From NCBI GenBank assembly GCA_902806565.1, contig CADCXA010000027.1, positions 496,001-560,000 of the forward strand: a stretch of DNA of 64,000 nucleotides, read 5' to 3'. The translations under genes were made by a program, and so were the position numbers. The notes beneath the pieces are model-generated. The model was not told the origin of the DNA. It saw only the letters and a program-made list of their open reading frames with translations, and did not search any database. Source of the stretch: Hypoxylon rubiginosum (taxonomy: Eukaryota; Ascomycota; Sordariomycetes; Xylariales; Hypoxylaceae). Positions 23,447 to 36,408 of this stretch are shown one piece after another (the stretch's first letter is position 1; each line of letters begins with the position of its first letter).

Positions 23447-23854
23447 ATGCCTACCATCCAACAAGCGAAGCGCAAGGCGGCACAGCCCTCCAAGGCCCAA
23501 GTTACCAGCTCCAGGCCGTCGTTCTCCGGGAGCAAATCAAGCACGCCGGCACAGTCGCATAAGTCCATAACGACGGCGACGAAATCAGTACAAACTCGGA
23601 GCAGTAGCCATATTAGCACATCCGGGCAACCACAGCATAGTCGACCACTAGAAGCTGCCGCCATCTTGAGCAATCCGCGACTCCGGCAGGTAACCGGCCT
23701 ACACCCACGGAAAGCGTCGTGGTGGAATGGCCTGCAGCCTCCGGCAGACGAGCTGGCCAGGCTGCAATGGGTCATGAGCCTTCCCGACGTATATCCAGTC
23801 AAGCGGCCGAAAGGGAACTACCAAGCCAACCATTTCGGAAGACCGCAGCACTAA
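23447..23854 (+). CDS. Small basic protein of unknown function
   Basis: An ATG-started open frame of 135 codons. The first 65 residues are Ser/Thr/Lys/Gln-rich and likely disordered. The second half has a more ordered look with tryptophans (ASWWNGLQPP, LQWVMSLPDVYPVKRP). No domain, signal peptide or membrane segment is seen, and no intron is needed. The family is not recognised. Biased but not repetitive composition and a compact C-terminal motif make it a modest candidate for a real lineage-specific gene. Confidence 0.4.
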   Translation: MPTIQQAKRKAAQPSKAQVTSSRPSFSGSKSSTPAQSHKSITTATKSVQTRSSSHISTSGQPQHSRPLEAAAILSNPRLRQVTGLHPRKASWWNGLQPPADELARLQWVMSLPDVYPVKRPKGNYQANHFGRPQH

Positions 23855-24145
23855 GGACGGGGATCGCAATAGGGGGGGGGAGAAGAGAAGCCAAATTAAT
23901 CACTACTCGATTTTTTCCGTCGCGGAGTCCTATTTACAAGACAACTCATCCCTAATACGTCAAAACAAAAACCCGTGCTGTTCATATCAGGTATCCGAAG
24001 GGCGCATACGATGTATGGAAGGAGGAATTTTGCTATATACAAGAAAGTCGAGCAAGGACGATTGGAAGGGGGAATAGGTGGGTGGTAGGTCAGCATTAAA
24101 GGGATAGCGCCGCCTCTGGAATAGCTGTTTCTTATTGCTCGGCTC

Positions 24146-25407
24146 TCAACTGGCCATCGACTTGCCGATCTCGCTCTGCCAGTCCTTAGCCCTCTCGAAG
24201 CCGTTCATGTGGAACTGGTAGTCGATGAGGGCCTGCCTGACCTCCTCCGGGGTGCTCAGGACGAAGGGCCCGTACTGGACGACCTTCTGGTCGAGGACCT
24301 GGCCGGCGACGAGCACGAAGCGCGCGGCCTCGGCGGCGCCCTCGGGCACCTCGGCGAGCACCACGTCGCCGTCGGGCTCGAACACGCAGTTGTGGTACTG
24401 CGCGACGGTGCGCTTGGCGTCGCCCGACCCGAACGTCGTGGATCCTTCCAGTTCGTACGCGAAGGCGTTCCACCCCTTGGGCAGCGGCTGCGCCAGCTTG
24501 CCCCCCGGCTGGATCCGGACGTCGAGGAACCACACCGGCGTGTACGCCAGGTCCTTCACGCTGTCGATGCCGCCGGCCTGGCCCGAGATCACCTTGATGT
24601 GGACCTTGCCGTCGTCGAGGTCGGCGGCCGGGATCTCGGCGGCTTTCAGGTCGCGGTACCGCGGTTCGCAGGCCTTGAGATGGGTCGGCAGGTCAACCCA
24701 CAGCTGCAGGCCGACGTTCGCGCTGCCGTCCTCATTCTGCCGAGGCATCTCAGCATGGACGATGGCTTTTCCAGCCGTCATGAACTGCAGGTCGCCAGCC
24801 TCTATGGTGCCCGCGTGGCCCGCGAAGTCCTCGTGGTCGACGGCCCCCGTCAGGAGATAGGTTATTGTCTCCATTCCGCGATGTGGGTGATCAGGAAAGC
24901 CCGCGCCAGGCTTGATGCTGAAGTGGTCAAGCATGAGGAACGGGGAGAAATTCCTTAGCTTTTTTTTTTTTCAATTTGTTTTCTTCAATAAATATCAAGT
25001 TCTAGCCATTTAGGGGTACCAACCTCACTTGTTCCAATCGACCGCCGAACCCTGGCACCTGCGCCCTCTGCCTGCTCGACGGCTAGGAACACCTTTCGAA
25101 TCGCACGAGGAATAGACATGTCGGTCGCGACGAGCTTCTCTTTGGGGTCGTAGAAGGACGAGTCGGATGAGGGTTCGGTGGCTCCTGCTGTTGTGGTTGT
25201 TACGGTAGTGTCGTCCTCTACGACAATGCTGCGGCTAGTACTACTACCGCTGCTGCTGCTACTGCTCTTGCTGCCTGTGTATATCTTGTTAAAGCTGTCT
25301 AGGAAGTGGTGGAAGGATGCTGTCGCAAGCTCGGCTACTTGTTCGCGGAAGACGACAATGGAGAGTATGGCTACGAGGATGGAGATGGAAAGCGAGAGGG
25401 CCCTCAT
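24146..25407 (-). CDS. Pirin family protein with N-terminal membrane-anchor extension
   Basis: Exons 25407-25024 and 24958-24146 joined over a 65-nt intron (donor GTTGGT, acceptor AAG after an A-run). The join gives the family phrase RRSIGTSELRNFSPFLMLDHF in frame. The core is a typical pirin bicupin: metal-binding HPHRGMETITYLL in the N-terminal cupin, HAEMP, then a C-terminal cupin with the AYTPVWFLDV region. Pirins are iron-binding nuclear cofactors or quercetin 2,3-dioxygenase-like enzymes. If the first ATG is used the protein has 398 residues and begins with a hydrophobic segment (SLSISILVAILSIVVF) and a Ser/Thr-rich linker. The internal ATG at 25119 (MSIPRAIRKVF) would give a standard pirin of about 302 residues. 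Which start is used is not resolved. High GC in the core contrasts with the AT-rich island next door. Confidence 0.88.
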
Positions 25408-26080
25408 AGTATTATACTGGATCGGAAAACAAGACTAAATCAGGTAGGTCGCTCGCGGACGAGGGTGGATGCATTATGTAGATATAGGTCAGAAAATATC
25501 ACGAAGATTCGCCCCTTTTGATAAGGGATCGAGAAGAGCTGGGAACTGGGGGAAGCTAAAGGAGGGGCTTAGCGGCAGCAAGGAGGGGCACATTAGCAGC
25601 AGCTTGGTCAGTTTGGTCAGCAAGGTCAGCAAAGAGGACAGCTTTAGGTGCCAAAATCGCACAAAATTCCCGAACGATGGGCAGGACGGGGTACATAGCC
25701 AAGTATTACCAACACTTTACATCAGCAACACACCTGTGGAACCCCGACATTACCAGCGTTACTATATTGGCGGTAAAGCCCGCGTCTAAGGTCACTAGCC
25801 GCGTCTTCTCGCCCCTGAGTGGCTGACATATATTCTTCCAAATAGATTTCACATCTTCCTACATCCGACGCACCGGAATTCACTTGCTTCATCCAGCAAC
25901 CCAACCCGGCAGAGAGCACCACGGATGTATGGCGTGCCTGGCTGATGATACCCAGATAGTATACTCACTACCTGTTCCGGCATTACGTTGCTACCCTGTC
26001 CTTGCCTATCATCAATTTCTCTTTATTTCATTAGTATTGCCATAATTTCACTGACTAATTATATACTTAGAATCGCCCCG
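25408..26080. other. Boundary flank left of the AT-rich block
   Basis: About 670 bases of ordinary composition between the pirin start and the AT-rich block. It contains short imperfect repeats of GGTCAG near 25605-25635 and no supported gene. It should hold the pirin promoter. Confidence 0.5.
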
Positions 26081-26243
26081 TACTTTTTAATGTTTTCCTT
26101 TGCGGTTTTATTGTAACAAGGTCTATAAAAATGTAAATAATATAGAAAAGTTACGTAAAATAAGTTTTATTAAACTATATTAATTATTAATTTTTTTAAG
26201 TTATAGTGAAATAAATTAATTAATTTTATAAAGAATTTATTAA

Positions 26244-26440
26244 ATATATATTAAAATATAGTTAATTAATTAATATAAGTGTTAATATAATATAAAAAAA
26301 TATAATAAATTTAATTTTTAGTTATAACTTTTTTTTTTAAAAGATATATATTAAAATATAACTAATTAATTAATATAAATCTTATATATAATATAAAAAA
26401 ATATAATAAATTTAATTTTTAACTATGGCTTTTATTTTAA
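26244..26440. repeat. Direct duplication of about 100 bp inside the AT block
   Basis: Two adjacent copies of a roughly 96-100-bp unit, 26244-26339 and 26344-26440, align almost completely. Differences are mostly transitions, for example AGTTAATT in the first against AACTAATT in the second, and TTAGTTATAAC against TTAACTATGGC. The second copy retains more C and G. Confidence 0.8.
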
Positions 26441-26659
26441 TAAATATAATATTATATAAATTTATAATATAACTTTTTTTTTTTAATTAAAATTAAATAA
26501 ACTTTATAAAATCTATAATATTTTAAATTATATTATTAGTTATTACTTTTATAATTATTTGTTTATAATATTTAATTAACTTATATTATTAATAAAATTT
26601 ATAAAAAAATATTTAAATTATTTAAAACTATTTATTTAATTTTAACTAAATATATTTAA

Positions 26660-27370
26660 AAATTACTACGTTTATAAAATTTATAAAAAAGTGGCTTAGT
26701 TTTTTAATTATAATATAAATAAACTTAATTAAGTTTAACTAAACGTGTTTAAAAAATATATAAATTTATAAAAAAGTATTTTAATATATTTTAATTATTA
26801 TTTTTAAATATATTTAATTAAATTTAATTAAATATATTTAAAGAATATATAAATATATAAAATAAAATTTTAATATATTTAAAATATTTTTAAATAAGTT
26901 TAATTAAATTTAACTAAATATATTTATAAAATAAATAATTAAACTTTTAGTTATTTAATTAGTTTATAGTTTTTATATTATATTTATAAATCTTATAAAA
27001 AAATATTAATTTTTTAATTAACCTTAAATATAATTAATTAAGTTTAATTAAATATAATTAAAAAATAAATAACTTTTATTTATTTAATTTTTAATTAATT
27101 AATTAATTTATTATTTTTTTAATTACGTTTATAAGTTTTATAAAAAAATATTAATTTTTTAATTAACTTTAAATATAATTAATTAAATTTAACTAATTAT
27201 AATTAAAAAATAAATAAATAATTATTATTTTTATTATTTAATTAACTTAAACTTTTTTTTATTACGTTTATAAAATTTATAAAAAAACACTTAAATTTTA
27301 ATTTTAATTTAAATATATTTAATTAAACTTAATTAAATTTATTTAAAAAATAAGTAGCTTATAACTGTTA
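26660..27370. repeat. Degenerate tandem array, period roughly 90-145 bp
   Basis: A phrase like TTTATAAAATTTATAAAA followed by TTAATTAA/TTTAACTAAA and a TTTAAAAAATA end recurs at about 26670, 26758, 26985, 27127 and 27266. The copies at 26986-27071 and 27131-27220 match over about 85 bp with a handful of C/T and A/G differences and are offset by about 145 bp. This looks like a mutated satellite or an internally repetitive transposon end. Confidence 0.65.
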
Positions 27371-30300
27371 AAACCTTTAAAAATAACAAATATATTTAAC
27401 GAAACTTAGTTAATTATATTTAAAAAATAAACAGTTTATAATTAATTAAACTTTTAAAAATAAAATATATTAATTTAAAAATAAATTATTTATATTAATT
27501 TAAACTTTTAACTATAAATATCTTTTAAATATCCTATGTTATATTAATAATAAAATGTTAACTTATATTTATATTTATATATAATAAAAAGTTAAATTTA
27601 TTTTTTTATTTTTATATATTTCTTTTTTTTTTTTTTTTTTTTTTATTTTTTTTTTTTTATTATATTTAAATTTTCTTTTTTATTTTTATTTAACTATAAC
27701 CTAACTTTTAACACCTATAATAAACATTTATTTAACTTACTAAACTATATAATAAAATAAGTATTTTTTAATACTAAAACCTAATTATAAAAATTTTTTA
27801 AATTTAAAACATATAAATATTTCTTTTTATTTTTAATATTATAACTATTTTTTATTTTAACAGTTAATATATTGTTATTATAACTCTTTTATTTATCGTA
27901 ATTTACTTTTTTAAAAGTATATATATATTTATTAAATTTATTTAAAAATTAAATTTATTAAATAATTTTATATTTTAAATTAATAAAAAATAATTATTTA
28001 TTAGTAATATTAAATTAAAAATAATAATAATAATAATAATAAAACTAACTTTAAATAAATAAAATCAACTTACTAGCTTATATTTTCCAAAGTTATAAAA
28101 TTATTTTTTTATTATTTAGTTCTAGATTTTTTCTTATTTTTTTTATATAAATTTTTTATAAAAATTACTTTTAACTATTACTTTTTAAATTAAAATTTCA
28201 ATAATTATTTATTAAATAATATAAATAATTACTTTATAAAACTATAATATTTTAAAGTTTTTATTAATAATAAATGTTTTTAATTATATATATAAGCTTT
28301 TTATAATATCGATAATTTTTTTAACGGACCTTTTAACACTTTTTTTATAAAGGGCCGCTTTATATTATAATTTTCTTTTTTTTTTTTAGTTAATAAAAAC
28401 TTATTATTATAAAAGTAAAACCTATTTTTTAATTTTTCCTAAAACTTTAATAAACTATATTAAAAACGGTTTCATTAAAAAAATAATTTTTATAAACTAA
28501 TATTATTTTTAGTTATATTTATAAATAAAAAGGCTTTTATTTTTATAAATTCGTTAAATAGTTTACTTTTTTTATTTACAGTTTTTAAAAAAAATAGCTT
28601 TTTATTGTTATTAGTGTTAATTAACTTAATTATAATAAATAATAACTTAAACTTTTTATTAAAATTTATATTAATATTTGTTTTATTAAAGTTTAATAAA
28701 ATGTTTAGCTTTTTTTTAAAGTTTAAAAATATTAAATATAAAATTAAATAAAAGCTAGTAACATTAAATATGTTAGAATAAAAGTTAAAATAAAATATAT
28801 TTATATTTAATTTTAATTATTATGTTTTAATAATATTTAATTGTTTTTAATAAAATTTAAAAGAAATTAATAATATATTAATATGTAATTTAAGTATTTA
28901 AATAGTTTTAATATATGTTTATTTTTTTAGAATTTCTTATTTTATTTATTTTTTATATAATAAAATATATTATAATAAAATATATTAAATATATTTTAAA
29001 AATATTAATTTAAAAGAAAATAAGTTTTATATATATTTTTTTTTATTTATAAGTTTTCTTATTTTTTATTTAAATTTTTTATTTATATTTCTTAGTTTTA
29101 ATTAATATTAAATATTTTTTTTAGTTATTATTATTTTATTTATTTTTAATATATAAATGTTATTATATTTTAATATATAATTAAGTTTTTTTAAAGTTTA
29201 TTATTATTTAAAATTAGTTTATTATAATTATATATTATTTATTTCCTTTTTACTTTTATATAATAAACATATATAAGTTTATTAAAACTTATATTAAATA
29301 TAAAAAAGTTTATATGTTATTTAAAATAATTTTTAATTTTTATATAAAGGATTTTTATTATATTTATTATTTATATTATACTTTAAAATAATATTAATCA
29401 TTAAGTAAAATTAATTTAAATATATTTTATTAGTTTAAATATTTTTAAAAATTTAAGATTAAAAGAAATAAAATAATTAAATAATAACAGTTTAAGCTTT
29501 AAGATTTTTTATAATTATTTTAAATTTTAAATTAATAATTTTTAAAATAAAATTATTTATTATATCTTTTATATTTTTATTATAAAAAATAATTAAACTT
29601 TATTAAATATTATAAAACCTGGTTATATAACAATAAATTTTTATAAATAAATATTTATAATATCGGTGTTATAAATAAATAATATAACTTTTATAATATA
29701 TTTTATTAGTTTAATAAATACTTTAGGAAAAAAGTAAAAGAAAATAAGATTTTTACGTTTTATTATAAAAATAAAAATATATAACTGGTAAAAATTTATA
29801 AATTTCTTAAGTTTTTATAGTTATTATTAATTAATTTTAATTTAAAAGCTTAAAAGTTTTAAAAAAATATCTAACGGTTTAACTTTATTTTTTTTTTTAT
29901 ATTTATTTTATATAAACTTATTAATTATAATATTAATAATTTAAATCCCAGTTATTTTTAAATTTAAAAGGTTTTATATTATATAATTAGTTTTTTAAAA
30001 ACAATGTAAAATAAGCGGCTTAAATATATTTAATTATATTTTTATAATTTATAATTAATTGTTTAATATTAATCTACTGTTAATAATAACGATTTAAATT
30101 TGGATATTTTAATATAGTTTTTTAAAAAAATTTATATAAATAATTTATATATTAAAAAATATATTATAACTTAAAAATAAATATAAAAAGTTATGGATAA
30201 TTTAAAGAATTTAAATATAAATGGTTTTATAATTTAGTTTATATTAAAATTTAATTTAGATGTAATTTTTAAAAAAAATATAAATTAGTAATATAAAAAT

Positions 30301-33300
30301 TTTCTAAGAATTAAAAATATTACTAATATTATTTTAAACGTTGTAAAAAAAGGTTAATAATAAAAAAAAATTATTTTAATTAAATAAACCGCTATAAAAA
30401 AAACATTATTTTTTTATATATATATTTTTATAAGTTATTTAATATATATACTACTTGTTTATATATTAATATAACTATATAAAAAAACTAGCTATAATTT
30501 AAATATATAATTTCGTGGTGAAAGTTATAAAAAAAAAAACTTATTTTTACGGTAATATTTTTAGTATTATTTATATAATTATAAATAAAAAGTATTAATT
30601 TTATTTATATTTAATTAATTTTTTTAATAATATTTAATTAATATTTAAATTATTATAAAATAAATCGCTTTAAAATAATTAAAATATAAATAAAATAACT
30701 TATAAAAAACTTTTTAAAATGGTTTTTATAATATTATTTTAATTAAAAACATTAATTTAATTAATATTAACTATAATATATACCTGCCATTTTTATTTAT
30801 TAATAATAAAAAATTTATATTTTATTATTATTAGGATTTAATGGTTATTATTTATTATTTAAATTGGTTAACCCTTTTTATTATTTTTATTATTAATTTA
30901 AATTAACTAAAAATAAAAAATAAGTTTCTTTTAAATTAAATTATAAGTAATTAACTTAATATTAATATTTATATTTTTAATTAAAAATAAAAAATACTTT
31001 TAAATAATATTATAAAAAAAAATTATTTTAATAAATATTATAATATAATTTAAATAATTAAATACTAAAAAAAAAACTTATTTTATATATATTATTTAGT
31101 TTTTTTATTATTATTAAACTGTAATTAATTTATAAAATTTACGAATATTAATCACGTTATATAAGCTAAAATTCTAGGGATTAATATTAATTTAAATAGT
31201 GTTTTATAGTAAATAATATTATTTAATATAATATATAAACTTTATAACATGGTGAATTTAAAGTTGTTTTATATAATTAAAAACCATTATTTTAAAAATT
31301 TTTTAAAGTTATTTTACTTTAAAATTATAATTAAACTAAATAAATATTTAATATATAAATAAAAATTATATATTAAGGTTTTAAGTTATTTAAAACTAGT
31401 AAAATAAAATAATAATTAAGTAATATTATATAATTTTTTTTTTAGTTAAAAATATTAAGCATATATTAATATTAAAATTTATATTATTATAAAAACAGTT
31501 AAATATATTTATAAATATATTTATAAAAGTAATAATCGAATTATAATTTATTTATATTAAAAAAAAACATTATTATAATAAAATTAAAATTAAAATTAAT
31601 TTTACGATAAAATTAATAAATATTTATATAGCCGTTTTATTAAATTATATAAATTAATATATTGTTTTTTAGAATTTCTAGTTTATAATATATATTTATT
31701 TATTTAACTTTTAATTATCCATTTAAAAAAGAAAAATAAAGTAAAATACTATATTAAAAATAACTTTAAATTAATAATAAAAACCTTAAAATAAAACCAT
31801 ATAATTTTTATAATATAATTTAAATATAATAAGGTTTATAAAAATAGTTAAAATATCTTATATTAAAACTTTCCGTGTTTATTTTAATGGCACGTAAAAA
31901 AAAAATAAATAAGATATAAATAAAAAATAATAAAAAAGTTTAATTAAATGTATTTTATTTATTTAAAAGTTAATAAAAGATTTTATTTATAAATACTTTT
32001 TATTTTAATTTTTAAAACTAAAAGTTGGTTTAATTTAATAAAATATAATAATGTTTAATATTTAATATTTTAAAATACTTATTAAGTTTAAGGCTTTTTA
32101 AAAAATAATAATTATTAAAAGAATTTCTTTAAAAAAACGTAGGTATTTTTAATTAACGGTTAGTTAAAAGTTGTTTTTATATATGTTTTATAAAAAGGTA
32201 ATATTTAAAATCTAATTTATATTTAAAATAAGTTTTAAAAATTTATATATAACGATTTAATATAAATATTTAACAAAATATAAAGTTTATTTAATTTAAT
32301 TAAAACTATTTATTTAAACTATAGTTTATATTTAATTAAAATAATTATTATAAACTTAAAAAACTAAAACAAAACAAACCTTTTTTTATTTTAATTTAAT
32401 TAAAAAAAGGTTTATATTAATCACTTACTTAAAAAAAAGTTAAATTATAATTATAACGTTAAAATAAGCTTATATAATAAAGCGTTTTTAATGTTAAATA
32501 ATAATTAATATGTTATATATAATATTATTATAATAATTATTAAATAAACTTTTTCTTTTATATATTTTTATTTATAAAACTTAATTAAAACTAGGAAAAC
32601 TTTTTTATATTTAACGTTTTATTATCACTATTAATCAAAAAGAAAAATTATATTATATATAGCTTTATTTAATATTATAACATTTTTATTACCTAGTAAA
32701 AAAACCGCTTATTTATAGTTTAAAATTCCTATTACTTTAAATAGTGATTTAATATATAATGTTTAAAAAAAATTAATAAAAATAAATCTTTTTTAATAAA
32801 CATTATTAATTATTTAAAATAAAGTTACTATATAATATAAATATACGTTTAAAATAATTTATAAAATATTATATAACATATAAAAAAATTAATCTTTATT
32901 TAATAAAATGTTTATTTTATTTAAAAAAAATTTTATATAAATTTTATTTATAGTTAAAAAAGAATTAAAACTGTAAGTTATTAATATTTATTTATAAAAT
33001 TTGTTTTTATAATTTAAACTTTAAAAGTTATATTTAATAAAAAATATAAAAGTTTAATAAAATAATATAAAAAATATAAAATTCTTATAATAGTTTTAAA
33101 TAATTTTTTATAATTTTAAAACTAATAAATTAATATTATTACTTAATATAATAAAAGTGTTTAATAATATTAAAGATTTTTATAATTATATTTACCTAAA
33201 AAAAGTTTTAAATAATATATTATATAATTTAAATATCTTTATTTTTAAGTTTATTTTATTTATATATAATATATTTATATAAAAAATTAATAATAATTTA

Positions 33301-36083
33301 TTATTTAATATTCTTAAAAAAAAATAAAAATATTTTTTAATAGATAAATTTATTAAAATAAATAACCAATAAGCTAAAAAAATACTAATTAAAATAATTT
33401 AAACTTTATAGTTAAAAAAAATATTACTGGTTAAATTAAAATTAAAAGTTGGTTTTTTTATTATAATATTATATAACTTAGATTTTAATTAAAATCTTTA
33501 TAATAATATTTAAATAATTATAACTTAACTTAGTAAATATAATATAAAAGTTAAGATTTTTAACAGGTTATTTAATAAAATAAAATATATTTTATTAAAA
33601 ATTAAATTAATTTAAAATAATAAAGATTAATTATTTATATAGTTTAAATAATAGTTTTTAATATCGGTTTATTTTATTATAATTATAAATAAGTTATAAA
33701 AATAATTTTTTAATATAATTAATATTAATTAAAGGATTTTTATATTTATATATAAATAGTTTTATATAATTATATTAAAAGTTAAATTTATTTAAAAGTT
33801 AAAAGTTTTAAAGATATTAAAAATAAAATTTAATAAATTATTAAACATTATATATCTTAAAATCCTATAGAAATTAATAAATAATTAAAGGAAAATATTA
33901 TAAATAATATTATATTTAATATATATATAAAATGTTTTTAATTAATTACCTAACTTATTTTTATTTTTTAAAATAAAAAATCCTATTATATTTTAATTAT
34001 TTTACTTCTTTTATTATATTAAATAATTAAAATAATAAATCGTGAATCGTTTTAATTACTTTAAATAAATAAATATTAATTAATTTTTACTTTGTTATGG
34101 GCTTTATATTTTTTTTAATTATTAATAATAAAAAATTATATTAAAAAAAAATTAAAGTTAATATAAAAATATTAATTAATACACCGTTTATTTTAACGTA
34201 TTTATTAATAACTATTAAAGAAATTAACTATTATTATTTAAGTTTATTAATATTTATATACTATATATTAAATTAATAAAAACATTTACTTTTAATATTA
34301 TTATAATAATAATTAACATATATATTATTAAAATAATTAAATAAAATAATATAATGTTAAAATTTATTATTATTTGTTTTATAGTTAATATAATTTTATT
34401 TTAAAAATAAAATAATATTATATATTTATATATAAATAACTAATAATAATTAAAATTTTTAAGTTAACTAAAAAAAACTAATATAAATTTATTTTTATAG
34501 TTAATGGTTAGTGTTTTATTTAACTTAATTTTTTTATAATAATAAACCTAGTTTTTATATTATATATTTAATAAAAAAATCTATTTAATAATAAGCTATT
34601 AAATTATTAATAAAATATTTACTTAAAAAAATAATAAAACCTAATATACATATAAATTATTAAATATTAAAATTATAATATTACTTACTTTTATTTTTTT
34701 AATTTTAATTAAAACTTATTATATATACTTAATTAAATTTTTATTATTTTTTAATATAAAATAATTATTATTTTTATTAATATAATAAAAAATCTTAAAC
34801 GTATAAAATAAAACTAAAAAATAATTTAATTTATTTTAATTTAAAATTAGTACTTATTTTTAATTAAACTTAAAAAAATTAAAACAGTTTATATTATAAA
34901 ATAATAAGCTTAATAAATAAAAACTAACATATTAATTATTATTATTTTAACTTATAAAACTATAAAACCGTTTTTTTAATTTAATAATAACGGTTATTAT
35001 AAATATTGTTTTTATAATATAAAAAAACTAAAATAAAATTAAAAGGTTTTTTAAAATTAATAAAATCCCTTAAAAAATATTTTTTATAAACTAGAAAAAG
35101 ATCTTATAAACTATATAAACTTGAATAATATTAATTAAAAATAATTATAAAAGTTTATAAAATTTAAAAGTTTAAATTAAATAGTTATTTAAATTAAATA
35201 AATAAAAAAAATATTAAATAATTTAAAATTAATATCGTATAAATCGCGTTTTAATAACGGTTTAAAAAAATATATAATAACTAAATACATGTTATATATT
35301 AAGGGTAAACTAATTTAAAATACATGTAAAATAATAAAAAAAATAAAAGTTTTAAATAAATTATAGTTACGAAATTAACCGGCGTTAAAAATAAACTTTA
35401 AATAAGTAAAGATTATTTAATTAAGTGCTTTTAATTTTATATTATAAAGTTATAATATAAAAAAAAATTTTATATTTTAAAAATATAAAAAAATACTAAC
35501 TTAAAATTCCTATTAAGCGATATATAAAATAATAAATTAATTTATTAAATTATTTTTCCTTTATTTATATATATATATTTTATAAAATATTATTTTTATA
35601 AAAACACTTATTTAAAAAATATTATAAATTATATATATAAAAAAGTAATATATAAAAAAAAATCTAACCTTTTTAATTATAATATATTAAAAAAAATCTA
35701 ATTTTTTATAAATAAAATATTAAAAAAAATTAAACTTTTTAATAAATATAATTGTTATAAGCGTGTTTAAAAGTAATTTTATAGTTAATTTTAAAATTAA
35801 TATTAATAAAAAACTTGGTATTAATAAAAGATTTAATATTAATAAAAACTATATAAAAAATAATTAAAATAAGATAATTTTTACGATAATTTAAATTTTA
35901 ATTATTATTATTTATTAAATTAAATATAGATATAAATAACTTTAAAATAAAATTAAAATTAATAAATAAATAAAACAATATAAGCTTAATTTTAATATTT
36001 AAATATAAAAAATTAAGTTTAGTTTTTTTCTTTTAATTAAACTAAAAGTTATTATTTAAGTTACTAAAAAAAAAAGAGTTAAG

Positions 36084-36122
<39 letters not shown>

Positions 36123-36150
36123 TTTATTGTTATTATTATTATTATTATTA
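36084..36150. repeat. (ATT)n microsatellite in the AT block
   Basis: Uninterrupted ATT units at 36084-36120, a short TTTTTATTG break, then ATT units to about 36150. It is one of several trinucleotide runs in the block; a smaller (AAT)n run is at about 28019-28041. Confidence 0.95.
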
Positions 36151-36310
36151 GTAGGTTTAAATTACTTAATATATATTAAAAATATTAATTTCTTATAACG
36201 ATATTTTTAAAAAAAATATTTAAGATTATTATTATTACTAAGCTTTATTTATTTAATATATGTTAAATAAATTAAATGTTTATTTAGATATTTAGTATTA
36301 TTTTTTTTTT

Positions 36311-36408
36311 TAATTTCGTTTATATCCTTTTTTTTAGTTTTATTTATGTTTTTTTTTTTAGTTTTATTCGCGTTTTTTTTTTTTAGCTTCGCCTGTATTT
36401 TATAAGAT
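36311..36408. repeat. Four-copy minisatellite, unit about 25 bp
   Basis: Four consecutive imperfect units start near 36311, 36336, 36360 and 36385. Each has a short mixed-base head followed by a long T-run. The heads read AATTTCGTTTATATCC, AGTTTTATTTATGTT, AGTTTTATTCGCGTT and AGCTTCGCCTGTATT, that is, the same sequence at different degrees of C-to-T change. Confidence 0.75.

Noticed and set aside
32930..33600. Possible reverse-transcriptase-like phrase such as FIVKKELK in the AT block
   Set aside because: Too short and full of stops; strings of Ile/Lys/Leu/Asn appear everywhere in AT-rich translation, so no retrotransposon family can be named.
36084..36150. CRISPR-like periodicity
   Set aside because: It is a plain ATT microsatellite without spacers, and the host is eukaryotic.
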